A stretch of 64,000 nucleotides of DNA from Mycobacterium sp. 1081908.1 (GTDB taxonomy: Bacteria; Actinomycetota; Actinomycetes; Mycobacteriales; Mycobacteriaceae). The notes below the pieces were generated by a model. That model was not told the DNA's origin, did no database searches, and worked only from the letters and a program-made list of their open reading frames with translations. Below, in pieces: positions 7,204 to 14,382 of the stretch (within the stretch, counting starts at the first letter, position 1; every line of letters starts with the position of its first letter). The position numbers and the translations under genes are program-made. The stretch spans positions 62,001-126,000 of the forward strand of contig NZ_LZLY01000119.1 in the NCBI RefSeq assembly GCF_001673535.1. Reading direction: 5' to 3'.

Positions 7204-7848
7204 ATGTGGATCACCATCCTGGTGATGGCCGTCGCCGTCAGCCTCGAACCCTTCCGGGTCGGCATGACGGTGCTGATGTTGAACCGGCCCCGGCCGCCGC
7301 TGCAGCTGCTGGCATTCCTGTGCGGCGGCTTCGCGATGGGCATGAGCGTCGGGCTGATCGTCCTGTTCGTCCTGCGGCGCAGGCTGATGTGGTCGACGTA
7401 CTTCACCCTGCCGCGGGTGCAGATCTGCATCGGCGTGCTGGCGCTGTTGGCCGCCGCCGCACTGGTCGTGACGCGCAACCGCGTGGCCGGGGCGGGACGG
7501 TTCGCGACGCGCGCGCAGCGACTGATGACGGGGCGTTCCCTATGGGTCGCGGGGGCGGCCGGCCTCGGAATCGCGCTGCCCTCGGTCGACTACCTGGCCG
7601 CGCTGGCCGTCATCCTGGCCTCCGGCGCCGCGGCCGCGACGCAGGTCGGCGCGCTGCTGATGTTCAACGCCGTGGCCTTCGCCCTGGTGGAGATTCCCCT
7701 GCTGGTCTATCTGCTGGCGCCCCGGGCGACGCGCGACACGATGGCGGCCGTGCACGACTGGATCCGGTCGCGCCGCCGCATCGAGGTCACCGCCCTGCTG
7801 GCCACGGTCGGATGCATCCTACTGGCGGTCGGCCTAGCCGGTAGCTGA
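7204..7848 (+). CDS. GAP/SfLAP-family integral membrane protein (Sap-like lipid addressing protein)
   Basis: 214 residues with six predicted hydrophobic helices. It starts MWITILVMAVAVSLEPFRVG and includes LCGGFAMGMSVGLIVLFVLR and a second-half helix beginning WVAGAAGLGIALPSVDYLAA. This organisation is that of the GAP/Sap family (GAP in M. smegmatis affects cell-surface glycopeptidolipid export; Sap is linked to sulfolipid-1 export). It follows the YeiH gene by 27 bp in the same direction and is 1.3 kb from stf0. Its 3' end overlaps the convergent esterase gene by 15 bp. Confidence 0.75.
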   Translation: MWITILVMAVAVSLEPFRVGMTVLMLNRPRPPLQLLAFLCGGFAMGMSVGLIVLFVLRRRLMWSTYFTLPRVQICIGVLALLAAAALVVTRNRVAGAGRFATRAQRLMTGRSLWVAGAAGLGIALPSVDYLAALAVILASGAAAATQVGALLMFNAVAFALVEIPLLVYLLAPRATRDTMAAVHDWIRSRRRIEVTALLATVGCILLAVGLAGS

Positions 7849-9075
7849 GGACGACGCGTACGTCTCGGCGAGGAACTGTTCGACGGCCACCGCGGCGTGT
7901 GCCGCGCGCGCCGAGCCGAAGATGTCGAAAGCGTGCTGCGCGCATGGCAATTCGGCGTATACCACCGGCCTGCGGCTGACCTCGCGCAACCGCGCGGTGA
8001 AACAGCGGGCCTGCTCGACGGGGATCAGCGAATCGTTGGTGCCGTGCAACACGAAAAACGGTGGCGCGTCCTCGGACACGTGGGTGATCGGCGAGGCCAT
8101 TCGGAACGCCTCGGCCACGTCCGCCCGGTTCAACTTGAACACGCGCTGGGCCACGATCGGCGCCATCAACGGATGCATCTGGTCGTTCGAGGTGAAGTCG
8201 TAGACGCCGTAAAACGGGACGGCCGCCTGCACGCGGGTGTCGGCCTCCTCGAAACCCGGCTGGAACTGCGGATGGTTCGGCGTCAGCGCGGCCAGCGAGG
8301 ACAGATGCCCGCCGGCCGAGCCGCCGGTGATCGCGATCCAGTCCGGGTCACCGCCGTATTCGGCGATGTGCGCTTTCGTCCACGCGATCGCGCGCTTGAC
8401 GTCGACGATGTGATCGGGCCAGGTGGACCGGGGACTGAGCCGGTAGTTGATCGCGACGCAGATCCAGCCGAGCTCGGCCAGGTGGCTCATCAGCGGATGC
8501 GCCTGTCCCCGTTTGTTTCCGACCATCCAGGCGCCGCCGGGAACCTGCAGCAACACCGGCGCCCGCCCGCCGCGGTCCAGGTCGGGCCGCCGCCAGATGT
8601 CGAGATGGTTCCTCGAGCCGCACTCCCCGTAGGCGATGTCGCCGTCGTGCGCGTAGTCGCGGTAGATCCGCAGCATGCGCGCCGGGCCGGGCCTCTTCGC
8701 CGTCGCGCCGCCCGGCGGGCGCCGTCGCCACAGGTCGCCGGATTCGGTGCGGCGGTCGGGGCCCAGGCCGGCGTCCAGCGCCGCGGTCAGCGGCTCGTGG
8801 GCGCCGCGCCCCACGCGGCGCAGGCCCAGCAGCCCCAGCCAGGACAACGCCGCCACCAGCCAGCTGAACCGGCGCAGCCGGGGCGGCAGCAGCCGCGACA
8901 CACCCGCCTGGGCCGCCAGCTGGACGGCGAGGGTCTGCATCGGTAGCTCCGACGCGAACACGCCGTAGGCGAAGGCAAAGCCGGACCCGAAGCGGTCCCT
9001 CGTCAACGGCCGGTAGCCGTTGGCGGTGTACGCCAAACCCAATACCGAAACCAGCACGGCCGCCAGTCGTTTCAT
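7834..9075 (-). CDS. Alpha/beta-hydrolase esterase/lipase (LipC/LipQ-like)
   Basis: 413 residues. The N-terminal ~100 residues contain hydrophobic segments, followed by a hormone-sensitive-lipase-type hydrolase domain: oxyanion region QVPGGAWMVGNKRG, nucleophile elbow GGSAGGH (Ser near residue 250), acid FVLHGTNDSLIP and His in AQHAFD. It likely hydrolyses carboxyl esters or lipids at the membrane. The ATG at 9075 overlaps the permease stop as ATGA (9072-9075), so the two are translationally coupled. Confidence 0.82.
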   Translation of the reverse strand: MKRLAAVLVSVLGLAYTANGYRPLTRDRFGSGFAFAYGVFASELPMQTLAVQLAAQAGVSRLLPPRLRRFSWLVAALSWLGLLGLRRVGRGAHEPLTAALDAGLGPDRRTESGDLWRRRPPGGATAKRPGPARMLRIYRDYAHDGDIAYGECGSRNHLDIWRRPDLDRGGRAPVLLQVPGGAWMVGNKRGQAHPLMSHLAELGWICVAINYRLSPRSTWPDHIVDVKRAIAWTKAHIAEYGGDPDWIAITGGSAGGHLSSLAALTPNHPQFQPGFEEADTRVQAAVPFYGVYDFTSNDQMHPLMAPIVAQRVFKLNRADVAEAFRMASPITHVSEDAPPFFVLHGTNDSLIPVEQARCFTARLREVSRRPVVYAELPCAQHAFDIFGSARAAHAAVAVEQFLAETYASSSATG

Positions 9076-11417
9076 GCCTGTTCCGCCTTCGCGGGGTCCT
9101 CGATGATGTGATAAGCGGGGTCGATCACCGTCACCGGCTGAGTGCCGCTCTGCCGGGGCTTGCCGGTGATGCGCAGCAGCTGGCCGGGCTGGATGTCGGC
9201 GCCACCGCGCCCGTTCCGGAACGTCACGCAGATCTCGCCGCTGTTGTCGCCGACGACGACCCGCCGGACGGTGCGCCTGCGTTCGTTGATGTCCTGGACT
9301 TCGTTGACCCGGCCCTCGAAGGTGGCGCGCTGCCCGGGAATCAGGCCGCCGACCGTGATCACCGACGCCGACCGATCGGGGTGTTCGTAGGCCTCGACCT
9401 CTTGTTCGTCGCTCCTGGACACCCACGCCTCGACCTTGTCGAGCTCGCGGGAGATCCGTTGCTCGAACCCGTCGGGGTACGCCTCCTTGATGCGGGACTC
9501 CACGTCGTAGGGAACGATCGTCGCCGCCGCGTCCGGGATCAGGCTGACGGCCCGGGCCACCTTGTCCGCGGTGCGGTCGTGCAGCAGGCGGCCGAGCAGC
9601 GGGGCGTAGGTCCGGCGCGGCAGCAGCACGGTGACGTTGGTGTTCCGGTGTTCGTCGCGCGCCTTGGCCACCAGCACCTGCGCGGCGCGGGTGACCCGGC
9701 GGTCCGGGCAGTCGACGACCCGCAGCGGGGTGTCGAGATCGAAGTCGTCCCAACGCTTTCGCAACGCCTTCGCGTGGGCTTCGTCGACCATGAAATGCAC
9801 CGCGACCAATTCGTCGGCCCGCAACCCCCGGCCGTAACGCAGCGCTTCGATGACGGCGAGGTCGAGCGAGTTCACGAACACGAACACCTTGTGCCGGGCG
9901 TACTTCACCAACTCGGGGCGGTCGGTGCGGAACATCTCGAGGATGGCCGCCTCGGCGCGGTACTCGCGGTTCAGGCGCATCAGGAAGAACACCAACACCG
10001 GAAAGACGACGACCACGAGCCACGCGCCCTCGGTGAACTTCGCCACCGCGAAGATGCCGACCACGATGGTCGACAGGATCGCCGAGGACAGGTTGATCGC
10101 CAGCCGGCGCCGCCATCCCGGTTCCCGACGGGTGAGATGGTGTTTGGTCATCCCGTAGCCGGCCATCGAGAACCCGGTGAACACGCCGATCGCGTAAAAC
10201 GGGACCAGCGCGGTGACCGAGCCGCCCGTCGTCACCAGCAGCGCCACCGACAGCGCGGTGAGCGCGATGATGCCGTTCGAGAACACCAGGCGGTGGCCGC
10301 GCGTCATCAGCTGGCGCGGCAGGAAGCGGTCTTCGGCGACGAAACTCGCCAGCGCCGGGAAGCCGTTGAAGCTGGTGTTGGCGCCGGTGTACAGGATGGC
10401 CGCCGTCGAGGCCTGGACGAGGGTGTACAGGACGTTGCCGGTTGTCCCATGGCCGAACACAATTCGGGCGACCTGCGACAGCACCGACGGAAAGCCGGCC
10501 TCGAACGGCGTCGCGTGGGTGACGAAGGTGAGATAGGCGACGCCGGCCAGCAGGAACCCGAGTATGCAGGCCATGATCGTGAGCACCCGGCGGGCGTTGC
10601 GGCCCTGCGGCTTACGGAAGACGTTGACCGTGTTGGAGATCGCCTCGACCCCCGTCAGCGACGAACCGCCGTTGGCGAACGCGCGCAGCAGCACCAGCAC
10701 CGTCGCGCCCATCACCAGGCCGTCCCCCCGATGAACCGGCACCGCTCCCGCGATGTGCTGGGCGTCGTAAGTCGGTAAACCCCAGAATATTTCGCGGATG
10801 ACGCCGACCACGATCGTAAGGGTGATCATGCCGACGAAGAAGTAGGTCGGCAGCGCGAATTGCACGCCCGCTTCCCGCAGTCCGCGCAGGTTCGCGTAGC
10901 AAATGAGAAGCACCACCCCGACCGTGACCGCCAGGCTGTAGGGGCCCACGGCCGGGATCGCCGACGCCACCGCCACCGTCCCCGCCGCCGCCTGCACCGC
11001 AACGGTGACCACGTAGTCGATCAACAGCGCAGCGGCGGCGACCTGCGCCACCTTGGGTCCGAAATTCTCGCGGGCCACGATGTAGGACCCGCCCGCCCGC
11101 GTGTAGGCCATGACGACCTGCCGGTACGACGCGGCCACCAGCACCAGGATCACCAGAATCGCGGCGTTGATGGGCAGCAGCAACGCGACGGCCGCCAGGC
11201 CGGCGTGGGGCAGCAGCTCGATCAGGATCTGTTCGGTGCCGTAGGCGGTGGACGAGATCGCATCCGGCGAAAGCGCGCCGAGCGCAACCCCGTTGGACAA
11301 CTTCTCCGTCGAGAGACTCTCAGTGATCAGCGGCTTGCCCAGAAAGACGCGCTTGGCGATGTCGCCGACCGACGTCGGGATGGGAACCTTGCCCGTCGAA
11401 GTTGTCACGACCTGCAT
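9072..11417 (-). CDS. APC-superfamily amino-acid/K+ permease with C-terminal OB-fold extension
   Basis: 781 residues. Residues about 35-480 are an APC permease: GALSPDAISSTAYGTEQI, AYTRAGGSYIVARENFGP and GGSSLTGVEAISNTVNVF, with a soluble region following. This part resembles Rv2690c-type proteins. The last ~95 residues (from SVITVGGLIPGQ through VVVGDNSGEICVTFRNG to PVTVIDPAYHIIE) look like an OB-fold nucleic-acid-binding domain as found in RecG and in the mycobacterial Rv2694c protein. Such a fusion on a transporter is unusual. It lies 37 bp downstream of the aminotransferase gene and is coupled by ATGA to the esterase gene. Confidence 0.8.
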   Translation of the reverse strand: MQVVTTSTGKVPIPTSVGDIAKRVFLGKPLITESLSTEKLSNGVALGALSPDAISSTAYGTEQILIELLPHAGLAAVALLLPINAAILVILVLVAASYRQVVMAYTRAGGSYIVARENFGPKVAQVAAAALLIDYVVTVAVQAAAGTVAVASAIPAVGPYSLAVTVGVVLLICYANLRGLREAGVQFALPTYFFVGMITLTIVVGVIREIFWGLPTYDAQHIAGAVPVHRGDGLVMGATVLVLLRAFANGGSSLTGVEAISNTVNVFRKPQGRNARRVLTIMACILGFLLAGVAYLTFVTHATPFEAGFPSVLSQVARIVFGHGTTGNVLYTLVQASTAAILYTGANTSFNGFPALASFVAEDRFLPRQLMTRGHRLVFSNGIIALTALSVALLVTTGGSVTALVPFYAIGVFTGFSMAGYGMTKHHLTRREPGWRRRLAINLSSAILSTIVVGIFAVAKFTEGAWLVVVVFPVLVFFLMRLNREYRAEAAILEMFRTDRPELVKYARHKVFVFVNSLDLAVIEALRYGRGLRADELVAVHFMVDEAHAKALRKRWDDFDLDTPLRVVDCPDRRVTRAAQVLVAKARDEHRNTNVTVLLPRRTYAPLLGRLLHDRTADKVARAVSLIPDAAATIVPYDVESRIKEAYPDGFEQRISRELDKVEAWVSRSDEQEVEAYEHPDRSASVITVGGLIPGQRATFEGRVNEVQDINERRRTVRRVVVGDNSGEICVTFRNGRGGADIQPGQLLRITGKPRQSGTQPVTVIDPAYHIIEDPAKAEQA

Positions 11418-11454
11418 TCTGCCGCCCGACCGGCCCGCGCGGCGGACGGACGGG

Positions 11455-12540
11455 CTAACTCAGCCGCCCGACCGCGGCGGCGATGCGCTCGTCGGTGGCG
11501 GTCAGCGCGACCCGCACGTGCCGGGCACCGCCCGGCCCGTAGAAGTCGCCGGGCGCCACCAAGACGCCGAGGGCGGCAAGCCACGCGACGCTGTCCTGGC
11601 ACGGCTCGTCGCGGGTGGCCCAAAGATAGAGGCCGGCCTCGGAGTGCTCGACGGTGAAACCCGCCGAGCGCAGCGCGGGCAGCAGGACGGCCCGCCGCCG
11701 TTCGTACCGCTCGCGCTGGTCCCGCTCGTGGGCGTCGTCGTCGAGCGCGGCCACCATCGCGGCCTGCACCGGCGTCGGCACGATCATCCCGGCGTGCTTG
11801 CGCACGGCGAGCAGCTCGCCGACCAGCGCCGGGTCCCCGGCGACGAAGCCGGCCCGATAACCGGCCAGCGACGAGCTCTTCGACAGCGAGTGGATCGCGA
11901 GCAGCCCGGTGTGGTCGCCGTCGCACACCGAGGGATGCAGCACCGACAGCGGTGCGGCCTCCCAGCCCAGGCCCAGGTAGCACTCGTCGGAGGCGACGAT
12001 CACCCCGCGCTCGCGCGCCCATCCGACGACCTTGCGCAGGTGGTCGACGCCCAGCACCCGCCCGGTCGGGTTGCTCGGCGAGTTCAGGTAGAACAGCGCC
12101 GGGGATCGCGGGCCCACCTGGGTCAGCGAATCGGCGCGCAACACCGGGGCGCCGGCCAGCCGCGCGCCCACGTCGTACGTCGGGTAGGCCAGCTCCGGCA
12201 CGACGATCAGGTCAGCGGGGCCCAGGCCCAGCAGCCTCGGCAGCCACGCGATCAATTCCTTGCTGCCGATCACCGGCAGCACGGCCGCCTCGGTCAGCCC
12301 GGTGATCCCGAAACGGCGGCCCAGCGCGGCCACCGCCGATTCGCGCAATCGCGCGGTGCCGGCGGTGGCGGGGTATCCCGGCGCGGCGCTGGCGGCCGCC
12401 TGCGCCTCGCGGATCAGGGGCGCGACCGGGTCGACCGGGGTGCCGACGGACAGGTCGACGATCCCGTCCGGATGGGCCGCGGCCCGCGCCTTCGCGTCGG
12501 CCAGCGTGTCCCAGGGAAACTCCGGCAGGGACGCCGACAC
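11455..12540 (-). CDS. Succinyldiaminopimelate-type aminotransferase (Rv1178-like)
   Basis: A PLP-dependent class I/II aminotransferase of 361 residues. It has substrate-binding VDLSVGTPVDPVAPLI, the FYLNSPSNPTGRVL motif, DECYLGLGW, and the Schiff-base lysine in LSKSSSLAGYRAGF. It probably acts on N-succinyl-LL-2-amino-6-ketopimelate in lysine/DAP synthesis, but two homologues exist in M. tuberculosis (DapC Rv0858c and Rv1178) and synteny identifies this as the Rv1178 type. GTG 12540 was chosen because it gives the family N-terminus VSASLPEFPWDTL and lies 8 nt after the fdxC stop. Confidence 0.85.
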   Translation of the reverse strand: MSASLPEFPWDTLADAKARAAAHPDGIVDLSVGTPVDPVAPLIREAQAAASAAPGYPATAGTARLRESAVAALGRRFGITGLTEAAVLPVIGSKELIAWLPRLLGLGPADLIVVPELAYPTYDVGARLAGAPVLRADSLTQVGPRSPALFYLNSPSNPTGRVLGVDHLRKVVGWARERGVIVASDECYLGLGWEAAPLSVLHPSVCDGDHTGLLAIHSLSKSSSLAGYRAGFVAGDPALVGELLAVRKHAGMIVPTPVQAAMVAALDDDAHERDQRERYERRRAVLLPALRSAGFTVEHSEAGLYLWATRDEPCQDSVAWLAALGVLVAPGDFYGPGGARHVRVALTATDERIAAAVGRLS

Positions 12541-12548
12541 TCGCTCGC

Positions 12549-12875
12549 TCAGTCGCCCTCGCCCTGGGGCGGCAGGTCCTTGACGACTTGGGGGTCGTTC
12601 TCGGTCATGCCGACCTTCGCGGCGCCGCCCGGCGACCCCAGCTCGACAAAGAAGTCGGCGTTGATCTGGGTGTACTGGCTCCACTGTTCGGGCACGTCGT
12701 CTTCGTAATAGATCGCTTCGACGGGGCAGACCGGCTCACAGGCTCCACAGTCGACGCACTCATCGGGGTGGATGTACAGCATCCGGGCGCCCTCATAAAT
12801 GCAGTCGACCGGGCACTCCTCGATGCATGCCTTGTCCTTGATGTCGACGCAGGGTTCGGCGATCGTGTACGTCAC
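12549..12875 (-). CDS. fdxC: Seven-iron (3Fe-4S/4Fe-4S) ferredoxin FdxC
   Basis: 108-residue ferredoxin with EPCVDIKDKACIEECPVDC and CVDCGACEPVCPVEA, the cluster-binding cysteine sets of mycobacterial FdxC, and the family tail LGSPGGAAKVGMTENDP. It transfers electrons to redox partners that are not identifiable here. GTG 12875 (MTYTIAEP) is preferred because GGAGGAG at 12883-12889 sits at ideal distance; an in-frame ATG at 12881 touches that Shine-Dalgarno. fdxC and the aminotransferase form an operon, as Rv1177-Rv1178. Confidence 0.92.
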   Translation of the reverse strand: MTYTIAEPCVDIKDKACIEECPVDCIYEGARMLYIHPDECVDCGACEPVCPVEAIYYEDDVPEQWSQYTQINADFFVELGSPGGAAKVGMTENDPQVVKDLPPQGEGD

Positions 12876-12961
12876 AGACATCTCCTCCATGTACTGCGTG
12901 TGGGCTGCGGTCCGGCTCGCCGCGGCGCTCCGGCCGCGTCAGCGCAAGCGTTCGGTTACTG

Positions 12962-12988
12962 ATACTAGACGTTGCACATACACGTCAA
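12962..12988 (-). promoter_or_regulatory. Candidate SigA-type promoter for fdxC operon
   Basis: On the minus strand TTGACG (12983-12988) and TAGTAT (12962-12967) are separated by 15 nt, a little short of optimal. A transcript from here would have a leader of about 80 nt before the fdxC GTG. The rest of the 12876-13244 intergenic shows no convincing gene. Confidence 0.45.
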
Positions 12989-13244
12989 CCACTCGGCACC
13001 CCGCCGGGTCGGCGACGTGTCGCGGCCGGCGCGGGGGCGCGGGCGCGGGCCGCATTTCACCGAGGGCGAACACCGACACAAAACGCTCTGACCTGCGCAT
13101 AGTTACGATTAGAAGATCCTGTGCGATAACGGTTGCGATGGAAGATTGCTCGCGGAGCCTGGTAGCCTCGACCGCAGACGGCAACCGTTGAGCAATGTCG
13201 TCGCCGTTTATCGACGGTGCATTGAATGGGGAAGGTGTCCACAG

Positions 13245-13580
13245 ATGGTCAGGCTGTCGTTAACCAAACTTGCCGCCGCCGCAGGAGGCGTGGCGTTCGC
13301 GTTGACGGCCGGCTCGGGGATCGCATCCGCGGATCCCCTGGATCCGGTCGTCAACACCACCTGCAACTACGGTCAGGTGATGGCCGCGCTCAACGCGACG
13401 GACCCGGCGGCAGCAGCGCAGCTGACCGCGTCGCCGATCGCGACGAGCTACCTGCGCCAGTTCCTGGCCTCGCCGCCGCCGAAGCGTCTGCAGATGGCCC
13501 AGCAGATCCAGGCCATGCCGCAGGCCGCGCCGTACTTCAACGACGTGCTGTCGGTGGCAGGGAGCTGCAACAACTACTGA
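13245..13580 (+). CDS. Secreted low-molecular-weight T-cell antigen TB8.4
   Basis: 111 residues: a signal peptide (MVRLSLTKLAAAAGGVAFAL, cleavage after GSGIASA) and a mature ~83-residue domain with two cysteines (NTTCNYG and AGSCNNY) in the hemophore-like fold family. It matches TB8.4/Rv1174c, an exported antigen; its biochemical role is not established. ATG 13245 is favoured by GGGGAAGG upstream and by the signal peptide. It converges on the next gene, with both stop codons inside an inverted repeat. Confidence 0.9.
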   Translation: MVRLSLTKLAAAAGGVAFALTAGSGIASADPLDPVVNTTCNYGQVMAALNATDPAAAAQLTASPIATSYLRQFLASPPPKRLQMAQQIQAMPQAAPYFNDVLSVAGSCNNY

Positions 13581-13591
13581 GCGTTCAGTAG
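13574..13591. terminator. Small inverted repeat spanning the convergent stop codons
   Basis: CTACTGA-gcgt-TCAGTAG is a perfect 7-bp inverted repeat containing the TB8.4 TGA and the TGA of the convergent DinB-family gene. It lacks a U tract, so it could be a weak bidirectional terminator or coincidence. Confidence 0.35.
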
Positions 13592-14352
13592 CCGCTGAGC
13601 AGCCGGCGCACCTGGCCCAGCAGTTCGGGTCCGGCGTCGCTGCAAATCCGCGAGGGGTTTCCGGGTCGGCGACCCCAGAGCAGCAAAACCCTTGCGGCGG
13701 AATCGGTTTCGAGAGTGGCCGGGCCTTCGGGCCCGGCCATTCCGATTGAGGTCCGCTCGGCGTCCGCGGTGAGCACCACGTCGTCGCTGCCGAAGACGCG
13801 CAACTTCGCCTCGATTCGCTCGCCGGGTCCCAGCGACTTGGCGCCCTTGGCCAGCAGCGGGCGTCCCACCGCGACGACGCTGTGCGTCGTCATCCAGGGC
13901 TCGGCCAGCCGGGCGGCGAAGCCGGCATCGCCGTCCCCGGTGATGTCCCAGCCGTGCAGGACGAGTTCCTCGCGCATGTGCTCGGCGAACCAGGGCACCT
14001 TCATGGTGCGACCGGTCCAGGCGACGTCGGTGTCGGCGGGAACGCTTTCGGCCGCGGCCGCGACCTCGTTCAGGGTGGCCATCCGGTCGTGCAGCGCCTC
14101 CCACAGGTCCGCGTCGCCCAGGGCGCGCAGCGGCCCTTCGCGTTCCTCGAAACTTCGCGTGCCGACTGGTTCGCCCTCCAGATGCGCCCCCAGCACCCGG
14201 GCGAGCTCCTCCGCGTTTCCGGCCTGGTGGATGACGATGTCGCGCACGGTCCAGGCTTCACACCAGGTGCCGGCCTCGGGTGGGCGCTGCTGCACGGCGT
14301 CCACAAAAGGACGCCATTCGGGGAATCGGTCGTCGTCTATGTGTCGCTTCAC
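13585..14352 (-). CDS. Maleylpyruvate-isomerase-N/DinB-family protein (mycothiol-dependent type)
   Basis: About 255 residues with the N-terminal MDMPI/DinB_2 four-helix domain: GTWCEAWTVRDIVIHQAGNA, HMREELVLHGWDITGD with metal-ligand-type histidines, and a C-terminal SCP2-like part. The family includes mycothiol-dependent maleylpyruvate isomerases, but most mycobacterial members have no known substrate. GTG 14352 gives the usual family start (VKRHIDDDRFPEW); an in-frame TTG at 14382, directly after the fbiC stop, is an alternative. It lies downstream of fbiC on the same strand. Confidence 0.75.
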   Translation of the reverse strand: MKRHIDDDRFPEWRPFVDAVQQRPPEAGTWCEAWTVRDIVIHQAGNAEELARVLGAHLEGEPVGTRSFEEREGPLRALGDADLWEALHDRMATLNEVAAAAESVPADTDVAWTGRTMKVPWFAEHMREELVLHGWDITGDGDAGFAARLAEPWMTTHSVVAVGRPLLAKGAKSLGPGERIEAKLRVFGSDDVVLTADAERTSIGMAGPEGPATLETDSAARVLLLWGRRPGNPSRICSDAGPELLGQVRRLLSGY

Positions 14353-14382
14353 GGCCTCGGGTATACCCGCGGCCTGTGACAA

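Noticed and set aside
9076..10116. Long upstream extension of the esterase frame through the permease
   Set aside because: Out-of-frame shadow of the permease; the esterase ATG at 9075 is coupled by ATGA and begins the family-like N-terminus.
12939..13184. 81-codon minus-strand frame between fdxC and TB8.4
   Set aside because: Poor ribosome site, overlaps the likely fdxC promoter, Arg/Pro-rich tail typical of spurious frames.
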